NCBI GenBank assembly: GCA_017745175.1
Contig: JAGHZY010000014.1
Coordinates: 28,183-92,182, forward strand
DNA from: Sphingopyxis sp.
GTDB lineage: Bacteria; Pseudomonadota; Alphaproteobacteria; Sphingomonadales; Sphingomonadaceae
Direction of reading: 5' to 3'
DNA length: 64,000 bases
How positions within the stretch are numbered: the stretch's first letter is position 1; every line of letters starts with the position of its first letter. Of this stretch, positions 41,275 to 50,388 are shown piece after piece. A model generated the notes under the pieces. It was given only the letters and a program-made list of their open reading frames with translations. It made no database searches and had not been told where the DNA came from. The position numbers and the translations under genes are program-made.

Positions 41275-42330
41275 ATGACCGAAGTTTCCCTCAATTCTGC
41301 CGCCGATCGCCTCGTCGGCGCCGGCCGGCCGGCGGCGCTTGTGCGCTGGCTATGGGCGGTCGCACTTCTCGTGATTGTCGTGGTCGGGGTCGGCGGTATC
41401 ACCCGCCTGACCGAATCCGGCCTGTCGATCACCGAATGGCGTCCGGTCTCGGGCGTGATTCCGCCGCTGACCGAAGCCGGGTGGATCGCGGAATTCGAAA
41501 AATACAAGCGAATACCCGAATATAGGGAGATCAACCTCGGGATGACGCTCGCCGGCTTCAAGGCGATCTTCTTCTGGGAATGGCTGCACCGCATCCTCGG
41601 CCGGCTGGTCGGCATGGCGCTGGTGGTGCCGTTGATCTGGTACGCTTGGCGCCGCGCGATTCCGGCGGGCTACGCCGGGAGGCTGCTCGCGCTCGCTGCG
41701 CTTGTCGGGCTGCAGGGCGCGATCGGCTGGTGGATGGTCGCATCGGGCCTCGAATATCGCACCGACGTCAGTCATTTTCGCCTCGCAACCCATTTGCTCA
41801 CGGCGTTGTTCCTGCTTGCCGGCCTTGTCTGGACCGCGCGTGACCTTGGCGCGCTGGCCCGCGATCCTTCGGCACGGCCGGCGCGATTGACGGGCCCGGC
41901 GATGGGGCTCATCGCGATCCTCCTTGTTCAATTGCTGCTCGGCGCGTGGGTCGCGGGGCTCAACGCCGGGCAGGTCGCGAGCAGCTGGCCGATGATGAAC
42001 GATCATTTCGTTCCCGAAGGTATCGACTGGACCGGCGGAGCATGGCTCGCGCTCACCAACGATCCCTTCCTGCTCCACTTTCTTCATCGCTGGTGGTCGT
42101 GGGTCGCTGCGGCCGCCTTGCTGCTGCTCGCGCGCACGCTGTCGCGCCGTGGCGCGCGCACCGAAGCGCGGCTGCTTGTCGCGGTCGTCGCGGCGCAAAT
42201 GCTTCTCGGCATCGCGACCGTGATGTCGGGCGTCTCGATGTGGATCGCGGTGCTGCACCAGGTGACGGGCGCGATCCTCGTTGCGGTCGTGGCCGTGGCG
42301 CTGCACCGGTTGGGCAGCCGCGCGGCATGA
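41275..42330 (+). CDS. ctaA: Heme A synthase (CtaA/Cox15)
   Basis: The 351-residue inner-membrane enzyme oxidises heme O to heme A for cytochrome oxidase. It has the GGITRLTESGLSITEWRPVSGVIPPL motif after the first helix, EWLHRILGRLVGMALVVP with a heme-ligand His, DVSHFRLATHLLTALFLLAGLVW, FLLHFLHRWWSWVAAA and a final VLHQVTGAILVAVV. These match the alphaproteobacterial Cox15 type. The last bases overlap the next gene as ATGA. Confidence 0.95.
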   Translation: MTEVSLNSAADRLVGAGRPAALVRWLWAVALLVIVVVGVGGITRLTESGLSITEWRPVSGVIPPLTEAGWIAEFEKYKRIPEYREINLGMTLAGFKAIFFWEWLHRILGRLVGMALVVPLIWYAWRRAIPAGYAGRLLALAALVGLQGAIGWWMVASGLEYRTDVSHFRLATHLLTALFLLAGLVWTARDLGALARDPSARPARLTGPAMGLIAILLVQLLLGAWVAGLNAGQVASSWPMMNDHFVPEGIDWTGGAWLALTNDPFLLHFLHRWWSWVAAAALLLLARTLSRRGARTEARLLVAVVAAQMLLGIATVMSGVSMWIAVLHQVTGAILVAVVAVALHRLGSRAA

Positions 42331-43142
42331 CGACGGCCGGCGGCCTCGGCGGCTTGCTGCTGCTGGCGCTGGCGGCCCAGCCCCTGCCGGTGCCGGCGGC
42401 AGGCGACATCCCCGTGGCGGCCTCGGCGGCCCGATCTGCGTTCGCACCGCCCGTTGACACGCCGCTCACCTATCGCGTGACGACGCGCCGCATCGGCCGC
42501 GACGGAACGCTGATCAATTTCGCCCTCGTCTATGCGCTGCAGTGGCAGCGTGTCGGTCGCGGTTATCGCCTCGAGGCAGTGTTGCAACGGATCGATTCGG
42601 ATGCCTCGCCCGAGGTGACGCGTACGCTGTCCCTGTTGCTCCGGCCGCTCGTCGGCGAAGCGGTGATCTATCTCGTCGCGCCCGACGGCAGCCGCATCGA
42701 TATGGTCGATCCGGGGCAATTGTGGGAGCGGGTGGTTGCCCGCATCGAGGCGACCGGGGCCGAAGCCGGGCGGCCCGAGGCGAAACAGCTCGCGGCGTTG
42801 ATCGCGGCGCTTCCCGCCGCCGAACGCGATCGGCTGGCGACCGCCGACATCCGGGCGCTGATCGCGCCGGCGAACGATGCGATCCTTCTTGCCGGGCCGG
42901 ACGGGGGCGATAGCGTGTCGGTGACGCACGACGGTGCCCTGCGGACGATCGCCAGGGTCGAGCGGGCATCGACGCCGGTCAAGGGGAAGGGTCAGCCGCT
43001 CGAAATCGACAATCTGTGGACCGTCGACACCGCCACGGGCCTGGTCATGCGCGAACAGAGGCAGAGCTGGATCGTCGAGGCGAAGGGCGACGGACGGACC
43101 CTCGTCGAAGAGCGGGTGCGTGCGCTGGAGGCAGCGCAATAA
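42327..43142 (+). CDS. Exported protein coupled to ctaA
   Basis: The 271-residue product starts in an ATGA overlap with ctaA. The N-terminus (LGGLLLLALAAQPLPVPAAG) is a signal peptide. The mature part has TPLTYRVTTRRIGRDGTLINFALVYALQWQRVGRGYRLEAVLQRIDSD, then VIYLVAPDGSRIDMVDPGQLWERVVARIE and WTVDTATGLVMREQRQSWIVEAKG, a beta-rich pattern of a periplasmic binding or assembly protein. I recognise no named family; it may be a sphingomonad-specific partner of ctaA. Confidence 0.75.
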   Translation: MTTAGGLGGLLLLALAAQPLPVPAAGDIPVAASAARSAFAPPVDTPLTYRVTTRRIGRDGTLINFALVYALQWQRVGRGYRLEAVLQRIDSDASPEVTRTLSLLLRPLVGEAVIYLVAPDGSRIDMVDPGQLWERVVARIEATGAEAGRPEAKQLAALIAALPAAERDRLATADIRALIAPANDAILLAGPDGGDSVSVTHDGALRTIARVERASTPVKGKGQPLEIDNLWTVDTATGLVMREQRQSWIVEAKGDGRTLVEERVRALEAAQ

Positions 43143-43184
43143 TCTCGTGGTATTATGATACCTGTCAGCAAAGCCGCGCAATGC

Positions 43185-43308
43185 TTGACTTTCGGCACCG
43201 CTTTCGCCAATGCCCCGCTCCGAAGCGCCGCTTCGTCCTTGTCGGACAGGCGGCGCGGTTTGTTTCGGGGCGCTCTTGCTCCGGTCCATATCTGTCAAGG
43301 AGCGTGCC
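43185..43308 (+). promoter_or_regulatory. rplM leader with hairpin
   Basis: A -35-like TTGACT is at 43185-43190 with no clear -10. GCGCCGC at 43225-43231 pairs with GCGGCGC at 43250-43256. An inner GTCC (43235-43238) pairs with GGAC (43244-43247). A T-rich stretch (GGTTTGTTTC) follows. This long leader with a terminator-like hairpin before the ribosomal gene pair could be an attenuator or autoregulatory site, or the terminator of the upstream gene. Confidence 0.5.
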
Positions 43309-43788
43309 ATGAAGGCGCTGACCAAGACGACCGTTTCGGCGAACGCCGCCACGGTCGAAAAGAAATGGGTGCTGATCGACGCCGACGGTCTCGTCGTGGG
43401 CCGCGTCGCGACGATCATCGCCAACATCCTGCGCGGCAAGCACAAGCCGTCGTTCACCCCGCACGTCGATTGCGGTGACAATGTCATCGTCATCAACGCC
43501 GAGAAGGTGGCGTTCACCGGCAACAAGCTGACCGACAAGCGCTACTACAAGCACACCGGTTATGCCGGCGGCATCAAGGAAACCAGCCCCCAGAAGGTTC
43601 TGGAAGGCCGTTTCCCCGAGCGCGTGCTCGAAAAGGCCGTCGAACGCATGATCCCGCGCGGTCCGCTCGGCCGCCAGCAGATGCGCAACCTGCGCATCTT
43701 CGCGGGCACCGAACATCCGCACGAAGGGCAGAACCCCGAAGTGATCGACGTCGCGTCGATGAACCGCAAGAACAAGGTGGGTGCATAA
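43309..43788 (+). CDS. rplM: Ribosomal protein L13
   Basis: The 159-residue 50S protein contains [69 protein letters not shown] and [40 protein letters not shown] lies 6 bases upstream of ATG. The stop overlaps the rpsI start, as in the common rplM-rpsI operon. Codon use is biased as expected of ribosomal genes. Confidence 0.98.
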   Translation: MKALTKTTVSANAATVEKKWVLIDADGLVVGRVATIIANILRGKHKPSFTPHVDCGDNVIVINAEKVAFTGNKLTDKRYYKHTGYAGGIKETSPQKVLEGRFPERVLEKAVERMIPRGPLGRQQMRNLRIFAGTEHPHEGQNPEVIDVASMNRKNKVGA

Positions 43789-44285
43789 TGGCTGACGAAC
43801 AGACCATGACCGATCTCAAGGATCTCGCCGGCGCCGTCGAAGGCAGTGTTGTTCCGGCTGCCCCGACCGCTCCGCTCCGCGAAAAGCAGGTCGACAAGCA
43901 GGGTCGCGCCTATGCGACCGGCCGCCGCAAGGACGCCGTCGCCCGCGTTTGGGTCAAGCCCGGCACGGGCAAGATCACGATCAACGGCCGCGATCAGGAA
44001 GTCTATTTCGCGCGTCCGACGCTGCGCCTCGTCATCAACCAGCCCTTCGGACTGACCGAGCGCGTTGGCCAGTATGACGTTGTGGCGACCGTCAAGGGCG
44101 GTGGCCTTTCGGGCCAGGCCGGTGCCGTGCTGCACGGCATTGCGCAGGCGCTGACCCGCTTCGAACCGGCGCTGCGCAGCCCGGTCAAGGCGGCAGGCTT
44201 CCTGACCCGCGACAGCCGCGCGGTCGAACGCAAGAAGTACGGCAAGGCCAAGGCCCGCCGCAGCTTCCAGTTCTCGAAGCGCTGA
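43788..44285 (+). CDS. rpsI: Ribosomal protein S9
   Basis: The 165-residue 30S protein has an alphaproteobacterial N-terminal extension of about 35 residues, then [45 protein letters not shown] and the C-terminal [24 protein letters not shown], whose final Arg contacts tRNA in the P site. It is coupled to rplM by a one-base overlap. A strong terminator follows. Confidence 0.98.
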   Translation: MADEQTMTDLKDLAGAVEGSVVPAAPTAPLREKQVDKQGRAYATGRRKDAVARVWVKPGTGKITINGRDQEVYFARPTLRLVINQPFGLTERVGQYDVVATVKGGGLSGQAGAVLHGIAQALTRFEPALRSPVKAAGFLTRDSRAVERKKYGKAKARRSFQFSKR

Positions 44286-44317
44286 TACGCTTTTTCCGTC
44301 GACGGACGGAGAAGGAA

Positions 44318-44346
44318 GGGCGGTCCGGCAACGGGCCGCCCTTTTT
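44318..44346 (+). terminator. Rho-independent terminator after rpsI
   Basis: GGGCGGTCCG (44318-44327) pairs with CGGGCCGCCC (44332-44341), with one G-T pair, around a short GCAA loop. TTTTT follows at 44342-44346. It lies 32 bases after the rpsI stop. Confidence 0.93.
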
Positions 44347-44390
44347 CGTTGCACGTTGAAGAAACGGAGCGGGCGCCATAGATTGGTGCC

Positions 44391-44696
44391 GTGGTTTTCG
44401 ATCTTCGCAGGGCTCTCCTCGCCAAGGAGGAAAAGGATTCGGCGCGGCTGATGGATTTCGGGTTCCGCCACCGCGCGCGGACCTTTCGCCTGCTCGCTGC
44501 TGCCCTCGGCATCGACGCCGGAGCGCTTGTCCGCGAAATCGCGCTGCACGACGACCCGGCGATCCTCGATGCGCTCGCGAACGACCTGCCGATGTCGCGC
44601 GACGATCTGGGGCATCATTACGCCAGATGTTGCGCCGATGCACACAGGCAACTCGTCGCAGAACTCGGCGATCCGACGCCGCACCGGCTCGGCTAG
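44391..44696 (+). CDS. Small protein of unknown function
   Basis: The 101-residue product starts at GTG 44391 (a shorter form from ATG 44451 is possible). It has [65 protein letters not shown] and ends DAHRQLVAELGDPTPHRLG. It is helical and charged. It lies after the rpsI terminator, without a clear ribosome site. The stop overlaps that of the convergent phosphotransferase gene through the palindrome CTAG. No family is recognised. Confidence 0.6.
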   Translation: MVFDLRRALLAKEEKDSARLMDFGFRHRARTFRLLAAALGIDAGALVREIALHDDPAILDALANDLPMSRDDLGHHYARCCADAHRQLVAELGDPTPHRLG

Positions 44697-45736
44697 AGCA
44701 GATCGAGGCTTCCGAGCGCGAGCGCCTGCCGCGCCGGGCGTTCGGCCATCATCGCGAACATCTCGTCGCCGCGCGCGGTACGCTCGACGCTCATCGAGGC
44801 GAAGACCGCCATGAAATAGCCGCTGAGCGCGCCGATACGATAATCGGTCCACAACCCGGCTGCGTCGGGCGCGATGCCGCGCCGTTCGAGCGCGGCGATC
44901 CAGTGACTGAACGCCGGACGGTCGGCCGCCGCGCGCTCGAACGGATCGGCGATGCTCGTGCCGACGAGATAGGCGAGGTCGGTCGCGCCGCTGCCGCGCC
45001 CCAGCGTCTGCCAGTCGACGAGCCAGCAGCTCTTGCCGTCGGGCGCGAAGAGGATGTTGTCGATGCGCAGGTCGCCATGGACGATCGTCCGCGCGGCGGT
45101 CTGGCGCGCAAGATAGGCGTCGAGCCGCCGGGCGATCCCGGCGCCGAGGTCGAGCACTTCGGGATCGAGCCGTTCCGCATAGCGTTCGCGAAAGCCCGCA
45201 TAGAGTTGCGGGAAAAGTGCACGGATCACATCGCCATTATCGCGCGCAAGCCAAGGCAGCGTGTCGAGCTGCGGATCGTTCCACAGCAGGGCGTGCAGCG
45301 CGGCGGCCGCCTCGATGCAGGGAACGAGTCCCGCGAGGCCCAGCCCGGCGAGCTGGTCGCCCTGTTCCGCCGGAGCGAGGTCCGAGAGGATCAGGACGAA
45401 ATCGACATCGTCGCCGGCGATCTCCGCATGGTGACACAAGGGCGCCGATACATCGCTTCCTGCGGCGAGTTCGCGGTACCAGCTGACCTCCTTGAAATAG
45501 GTGCCCGTCAGCTTGGCAATATGACGGCTCGCCTCGTCGTGGCTCGGGCATTTTGCGATCACCGTCGCGGGCGCGTCGATCCCGTCGGCCCAATCGAGCG
45601 TCAGGCGAAAGCTGTCGCACATCTGGCCTGTTCCCACCGGTGCCGACGTAAAACCGCGCAGCGCCGCCGCGTCCTGCCCCAGCTTCTCCGAAAGCCACGC
45701 CGGTGTCATCGCCTCCGGCGATGTCGGGAAGCTCAA
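44693..45736 (-). CDS. Aminoglycoside phosphotransferase-fold kinase
   Basis: The 347-residue protein has the kinase catalytic loop in IVHGDLRIDNILF and the DFG-like VDWQTLGRGSGATDLAYLVG, plus an N-terminal GTGQMCDSFRLTLDW nucleotide loop and ATVIAKCPS with the ATP-binding Lys. Homologs of this phosphotransferase group accompany lipid, steroid or acyl-CoA catabolism. The start overlaps the upstream gene as ATGA, so the two form a unit. The substrate is unknown. Confidence 0.85.
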   Translation of the reverse strand: MSFPTSPEAMTPAWLSEKLGQDAAALRGFTSAPVGTGQMCDSFRLTLDWADGIDAPATVIAKCPSHDEASRHIAKLTGTYFKEVSWYRELAAGSDVSAPLCHHAEIAGDDVDFVLILSDLAPAEQGDQLAGLGLAGLVPCIEAAAALHALLWNDPQLDTLPWLARDNGDVIRALFPQLYAGFRERYAERLDPEVLDLGAGIARRLDAYLARQTAARTIVHGDLRIDNILFAPDGKSCWLVDWQTLGRGSGATDLAYLVGTSIADPFERAAADRPAFSHWIAALERRGIAPDAAGLWTDYRIGALSGYFMAVFASMSVERTARGDEMFAMMAERPARQALALGSLDLL

Positions 45737-46833
45737 GGCGCGGGGTCCATCAGGCCGGTCAGCCCGGTGGGCTCATGCGGGCCGACGAACAATTGTTCGA
45801 GCACCCCGAGGCCGCGATGCGTGGTGCCGTCATCGGTCAACTCGGCGCCGACAAGCGCCTGGATATGCATCGCCAGCGGATTGCCCCAGCGGTGTTCGGC
45901 TTCGGGGAGGCTATCGTATGAGACGGCGAGTTCGGGGCCGTGGTCGAGGCCGTGGCCCCACACCGGATGCGTGTAGCCGAGTCCGCTCATCGCGAAGACC
46001 GGCCCGGTAGGCGTCAGCGTGAGCGAGCGGTCGCTCCCGAGGTCGGCGGTCATTCTGGCGATCCGCCGCGATCCCGGCTGCCAGTCCGCGCTGAAGGTCG
46101 CCGCGTCGAAATGCCGCTCGGTTCCGTTGTCCCCGGCGATGACGGCACGACGGTTCCACGCATTGCCCGCGCCATCGTCGTTGCTGTGAAAAAAGAGCGA
46201 GCGGTCTTCGAAATTGCACGGCGTCCACAGCCAGAAGAATTGGGTGAAATTGCCTTCGGGGGGCGGCTGCGGCTCGCTCGCGCCGACGGGGCGCACGCCC
46301 CAGCTGCGGTCGCGCGTGCCCGCCCAATCGGCGCCGGCATCGACGCGCCGGCCATCGACCGAGAGCCAGCCCGACCAATGGCCGCTCTGTGTCATGCGCG
46401 TGTAGTCCATGAACAGCCGCGTGCCGTTGCGGCGGATGAAGCGCGGCTCTTCGATCGGGAAGTGCCGGCCGGTGAAGCGCAGCTCGCCCGCGAGCGGCCC
46501 GTCGTTCGGCGTGATCGTCAGTGTGACGATTTCGAGCGGCACGTCGATGTCGAGCGCGATCGGCCCGACCGACAGATCCAGCCGCTCGCCGCCCGAACGC
46601 CGGCTGGCGCGAAGGTTATGCTGCACCCCGTCGATAATCACGCAGAAGCTCGCATCGACGATGCCGAGTTGCGGATAAAATCCCATCGCCGCGGCGAAAA
46701 AGACCGCGCCATCGGGGCTGTAGCCGTTGAAGAAATAGCGGTCGTAGAAGTTGCGGTCGGTCCCGGCGAACGCGATCGGTTCGCTGGTCTGATGCAACGG
46801 AAAATCGTCGCCCTTTGTCAGCATTATCCTCAT
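45733..46833 (-). CDS. Large beta-rich protein coupled to the kinase (DUF7064/7065- or CrtC-like)
   Basis: The 366-residue product has no signal peptide. It contains DDFPLHQTSEPIAFAGTDRNFYDRYFFNGYSPDGAVFFAAAMGFYPQLGIVDASFCVIIDG, SGWLSVDGRRVDAGADWAGTRDRSWGVRPVG, FFWLWTPCNFEDRSLFFHSNDD and HPVWGHGLDHGPELAVSYDSL. The paired D-R-SWG-R motif recalls hydratase-like lipocalin folds of CrtC and the DUF7064/DUF7065 group. It precedes the kinase gene and shares its start. The function is unknown. Confidence 0.78.
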   Translation of the reverse strand: MRIMLTKGDDFPLHQTSEPIAFAGTDRNFYDRYFFNGYSPDGAVFFAAAMGFYPQLGIVDASFCVIIDGVQHNLRASRRSGGERLDLSVGPIALDIDVPLEIVTLTITPNDGPLAGELRFTGRHFPIEEPRFIRRNGTRLFMDYTRMTQSGHWSGWLSVDGRRVDAGADWAGTRDRSWGVRPVGASEPQPPPEGNFTQFFWLWTPCNFEDRSLFFHSNDDGAGNAWNRRAVIAGDNGTERHFDAATFSADWQPGSRRIARMTADLGSDRSLTLTPTGPVFAMSGLGYTHPVWGHGLDHGPELAVSYDSLPEAEHRWGNPLAMHIQALVGAELTDDGTTHRGLGVLEQLFVGPHEPTGLTGLMDPAP

Positions 46834-46872
46834 CCCGTTTTTTCTTGCAACGTAACGGGATGCAGCGCGGCG

Positions 46873-47721
46873 TCAATGCACCGGTGGATCGACGTCGGGC
46901 ACCGCGCCGACGGGTGCGACCGGCTCACCTGGTTCGCGGGGCGGCAGCGCGTCGGGCGGGACGTCGTCGATCTGCATGTCGGGGGTCGGGACGCGGTCGA
47001 GATTACGGACGCGAACATCGATCGCCTTTCCTTCGACAGTCAGGTCGTTGAAGCTGGGCGGGGTCGAACGGATGCGCTGTGACAGCGTTCCGGCGCCGAT
47101 CATGCGGATCGGGCCCGCCGCGGTTTCCATGACGAGGTCGAAGGCGTCATGGACGTGGCCGGTGAGTACCGCGGCGACCCCGCGCCGCGCGAGTTCCGTG
47201 AGCGCAAGATTGCCGCCGCGGGTCAGCGCACGCCCCCTCGTGCCCGCCTCGACCAGCGGATGGTGCGCGGTCACGAGCGCGGTCGTACCCGCCGGGAGCG
47301 CATCGATCGCGGCGAGCGTCCTGTCCAGCGCCTTGCCGGTCACCCAGCCCTTCGACCAGTCGAGCCGCCACTGCGCGCGCGCCGTGGTCTTCAGCGGGAC
47401 GACGGCAAGCCCGGCAAGATCGAGCTCGCGTTCGACGAGCCGCTCGATCCCGCGGATTCGCCGATAGGGATAGAAGAAACGTTCAAAGGGGTTGAAGTAG
47501 GGAAGGTCGTGGTTGCCGACTTCGACGGTGACCTTGACGTCGAGCGCGCCGATCCAGTCGCACGCCGCGGCGAACTCGCGGCTGCGCGCCCGCATGGTGA
47601 GGTCGCCGGTGATCAACACCGCATCGGGCCTCCCGGTCCGGACGCAGTCGGTAAACCAGTCGAGCGCCGCACGGTCCTCGAGCCCGAAATGCAAGTCGCT
47701 GATATGAAAAAGCCGGGTCAT
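46873..47721 (-). CDS. Metallophosphoesterase
   Basis: The 282-residue calcineurin-like enzyme has all metal motifs: LFHISDLHFGLED (DxH), LITGDLTMRAR (GD), VEVGNHDLPYF (GNHD), TAHHPLVEAG (H) and LTGHVHDAFD (GHxH). It probably cleaves phosphodiesters or phosphomonoesters in the cytoplasm. The C-terminus is Pro-rich. The start overlaps the end of the lipid-kinase-like gene as ATGA, so both are co-expressed with the phospho-alcohol genes. Confidence 0.92.
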   Translation of the reverse strand: MTRLFHISDLHFGLEDRAALDWFTDCVRTGRPDAVLITGDLTMRARSREFAAACDWIGALDVKVTVEVGNHDLPYFNPFERFFYPYRRIRGIERLVERELDLAGLAVVPLKTTARAQWRLDWSKGWVTGKALDRTLAAIDALPAGTTALVTAHHPLVEAGTRGRALTRGGNLALTELARRGVAAVLTGHVHDAFDLVMETAAGPIRMIGAGTLSQRIRSTPPSFNDLTVEGKAIDVRVRNLDRVPTPDMQIDDVPPDALPPREPGEPVAPVGAVPDVDPPVH

Positions 47722-48548
47722 GCCGTTACAATGAAATCGACCGCGCTGGTTCCGAGCCCGAAGCGTGCGGGCGACGCCGTCTCGCCGAGTTCGCCGTCAT
47801 ATTCGAGACTGATCGGCGCGGCGCTTTCAAGAACGACCGTCTCTCCGCTGACGATCTCCTCGCTCGGCCCGTCGCGAAAATCACCGCCGAGCCAGGCGAG
47901 GCCGTGGCGCAGCACGTCGGCGGTCCCTTCGGTCAGGATGCCGTCGGCCCGGATGCCCCGCGCGGTCGGGGTCAGGATGATCGCGGGATAGGCGCGCCCA
48001 TGCCCGGCGACCGCGACCCCCGGAGCGTTCAGCATCGTATCGAGCGCGTCGGGGGCGGCACGGCTCGCCTCGATCAACCCGTCCTGCCGCATCGTCTCGC
48101 GGACTTCGGCCCAGCGTGTCGCGGGGCCGGCGACGATCGTGATGAAAGCGTCGCCGCCTTCCGAACGGATTGTAGGGATAGGGCGCCGCCGCCCGTTGCC
48201 CCGCAATGCGTCGGTCAGAATCTCGGGCGCCGGCCGGTCGCCGTGCAATTCTTTCGACAACAGGTTGAGCGTGCCCCCGGGCAGCGGCAGGATTGCGCCG
48301 TTCCAGCCTGCCGCCTTCGTCGCGGCAGCGTTGATTGTTCCGTCGCCGGTCCAGACAAGCAGCAGGTCGATGTTCTGCCGCACGAGTTCGGCCGCATCGG
48401 GAATGTCGTCGTCGGGTAGCGCAAAGACGGCGGAAAGCGGCGCGCCGGCCGCGCGGCAGGTTTCGACGATCTCGGCGAGCATGGCGTCGTCATGGCTGCC
48501 GCTTTGACCGTTGCAGACAAGAGCGGGGCGCGGGTAATTGCCGGTCAT
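47718..48548 (-). CDS. Diacylglycerol/lipid kinase family protein
   Basis: The 276-residue protein has the DAGK catalytic motif LLVWTGDGTINAAATKAAG and GAILPLPGGTLNLLSKEL, with a C-terminal beta domain. This is the YegS/DagK/ceramide-kinase fold. It would phosphorylate a lipid alcohol such as diacylglycerol, ceramide or a polyprenol. It leads a two-gene operon with a metallophosphoesterase and is divergent from an alpha/beta hydrolase gene. Confidence 0.87.
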   Translation of the reverse strand: MTGNYPRPALVCNGQSGSHDDAMLAEIVETCRAAGAPLSAVFALPDDDIPDAAELVRQNIDLLLVWTGDGTINAAATKAAGWNGAILPLPGGTLNLLSKELHGDRPAPEILTDALRGNGRRRPIPTIRSEGGDAFITIVAGPATRWAEVRETMRQDGLIEASRAAPDALDTMLNAPGVAVAGHGRAYPAIILTPTARGIRADGILTEGTADVLRHGLAWLGGDFRDGPSEEIVSGETVVLESAAPISLEYDGELGETASPARFGLGTSAVDFIVTA

Positions 48549-48640
48549 TGCCCTGTCCTACGCGCGAACGCCCAAAAGGTCGCGGCGTTTATCACCGCGC
48601 TGTCTTGTTCGCCGCACCGCCGCCCTGTAGGGCGCGAAAG

Positions 48641-49597
48641 ATGGCGGGGCCGGTTTCCAAGGGACGACGGTTGATCAAATTCCTTTTCGTGGTGGTCCTG
48701 CTCGTGCTGCTGTTCGGCGGTGGAGCCAAGATGATCGCCGCTGGCGGCGCGAAATCGCTCAACATGGCCGACCGGCTGCTCGGGCAGGGCGACGGGGCAC
48801 GTCTGCTACTCGCCGACCAGCCCTATGGCAGCGGACCACGCCAGTCGCTCGATATCTGGGTTCCCGAAAACGCCAGGACGGACGACCGGCTGCCCGTTGT
48901 CGTCTTCTTCTATGGCGGCGGCTGGGACAGTGGTGATCGGGACAGTTACGGTTTTGCCGGGCGCGCGCTGGCGCGGCAGGGGTTCGTCGTCGTAATCCCC
49001 GACTATCGCCTCGTACCCAAGGCGCATTGGCCCGATTTCATCGAGGACAGCGCGGCAGCGGCCGCGTGGACGCACGAGCATATCGCCACGCTCGGCGGTG
49101 ATCCCGACCGGATCGCGCTGATGGGCCATTCGGCGGGTGCCTATAATGCCGCGATGCTCGCGCTCGATCCGCAATGGCTGCGCGCGGTGAAGAGCGATCC
49201 GTCGATCATCCGCGGCGTCGCGGGGCTTGCCGGACCCTATGACTTCCTGCCGCTCGAAAAGGGCGGGCGTGGCGACCGGGCAATGGGGAAGGTGCGGCCG
49301 ATCGAGAAGACGCAGCCGATCCATTTCGCGCGCGGCGATGCGCCGCCGCTCTGGCTCGCGACGGGCGACGAGGACGACACGGTGCGCCCGCGCAACAGCC
49401 AGAATCTCGCGGCCGCGATCGAGAAGGCGGGCGGCCAGGTCACGCTGCGCATCTATCCCGGCATGGGGCATACCGGCATCGTCATGGCGCTCGCCGCGCC
49501 GTTCCGGAACAAGGGGCCGGTGCTCGAAGAGGCGACCGATTTCCTCCGCGGCGTCACCGGCCGCCGTATTGCGCCCGCTGCGGATGCGGCACAGTGA
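48641..49597 (+). CDS. Alpha/beta hydrolase (esterase-like), membrane anchored
   Basis: The 318-residue protein has one N-terminal helix (LIKFLFVVVLLVLLFGGGAKMI) as anchor. The esterase fold has the oxyanion FFYGGGWDSGDRDSYGF, nucleophile Ser in ALMGHSAGAYNAAMLAL, Asp in LWLATGDEDDTVRPRNSQ and His in YPGMGHTGIV. It resembles carboxylesterases of the HSL-like group. Its end overlaps the start of the nucleotidyltransferase as GTGA, tying it to the phospho-alcohol cluster. Confidence 0.88.
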   Translation: MAGPVSKGRRLIKFLFVVVLLVLLFGGGAKMIAAGGAKSLNMADRLLGQGDGARLLLADQPYGSGPRQSLDIWVPENARTDDRLPVVVFFYGGGWDSGDRDSYGFAGRALARQGFVVVIPDYRLVPKAHWPDFIEDSAAAAAWTHEHIATLGGDPDRIALMGHSAGAYNAAMLALDPQWLRAVKSDPSIIRGVAGLAGPYDFLPLEKGGRGDRAMGKVRPIEKTQPIHFARGDAPPLWLATGDEDDTVRPRNSQNLAAAIEKAGGQVTLRIYPGMGHTGIVMALAAPFRNKGPVLEEATDFLRGVTGRRIAPAADAAQ

Positions 49598-50388
49598 GCG
49601 CCCCGATTCCGGCGATCGTGCTCGCGGGCAGCCGGCCCGGCCCCGACCCGCTGCTGACGGGGAGCGGCGTGTCGACCAAGGCGCTGCTGCCGATCGCGGG
49701 ACAGGCGATGCTCGTCCATGTCGTGAAGGCGCTGCGCGCGTCGCCCGAAGTCGGCGCGATCACGATCCTTGCCCAGAACAGCGCCGAGCTTGCCGCCGAG
49801 CCGGGACTGGCGGGGCTCGCCGACCTGTATTTTGCGGATTCGGGGCAGGGGATCAGCAGCTCGCTCGCCACGGCACTGCCGCCGGGTGACGATCCGCTGC
49901 TCGTTACGACCGCCGATAATGTGCTGCTGACGCCGACGATGATCGCCGAGTTTCTGGGCGGGGCCGAGGATAGCGATGTCGCGGTCGCGATGGTCGAGCG
50001 CGACGTGCTGCTCGCGCGCTATCCCGAATCGAAGCGCACCTGGCTGAAATTCCGCGGCGGCTGGTGGTCGGGCGCGAACATGTTTCGCCTGCGCGGGCGC
50101 CGCGTGCTGCCCCTGCTCGATTTCTGGGGACGCATCGAACGCGACCGCAAGAAGGGGCTGAAGATTGTCGCCGCTTTCGGCCCATGGCTGCTCGTCGGCG
50201 CGCTGCTTCGCCTCTTCACGATCCAGCAGGGGATCGCGCGTGCGGGCCTCCGTTTCGGTCTCAAGGCAAGGGTCGTGCCGATGTCCGAGCCCGAGGCGTG
50301 CATCGACGCCGACAAGCCCGTCGACATCGAACTGATCGAAGGCATATTTGCCGCCCGGCGCGAAGCGGCTATAGGCCAGCCGCTATGA
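49594..50388 (+). CDS. MobA-like NTP transferase
   Basis: The 264-residue protein starts at GTG 49594. It has the nucleotidyltransferase start AIVLAGSRPGPDPLLTGSGVSTKALLPIAGQAMLVHVVKALRAS, a metal motif VTTADNVLLTP and SGANMFRLRGRRVLPLLDF. A hydrophobic patch (GPWLLVGALLRLFTI) follows in the second half. The family covers enzymes that join a nucleotide to a sugar- or alcohol-phosphate. The end overlaps the next gene as ATGA. The sugar or alcohol substrate is unknown. Confidence 0.82.
   Translation: MSAPIPAIVLAGSRPGPDPLLTGSGVSTKALLPIAGQAMLVHVVKALRASPEVGAITILAQNSAELAAEPGLAGLADLYFADSGQGISSSLATALPPGDDPLLVTTADNVLLTPTMIAEFLGGAEDSDVAVAMVERDVLLARYPESKRTWLKFRGGWWSGANMFRLRGRRVLPLLDFWGRIERDRKKGLKIVAAFGPWLLVGALLRLFTIQQGIARAGLRFGLKARVVPMSEPEACIDADKPVDIELIEGIFAARREAAIGQPL

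Noticed and set aside
44627..45976. 449-residue plus-strand frame across the phosphotransferase
   Set aside because: Antisense to a protein with clear kinase motifs; composition typical of a shadow frame.
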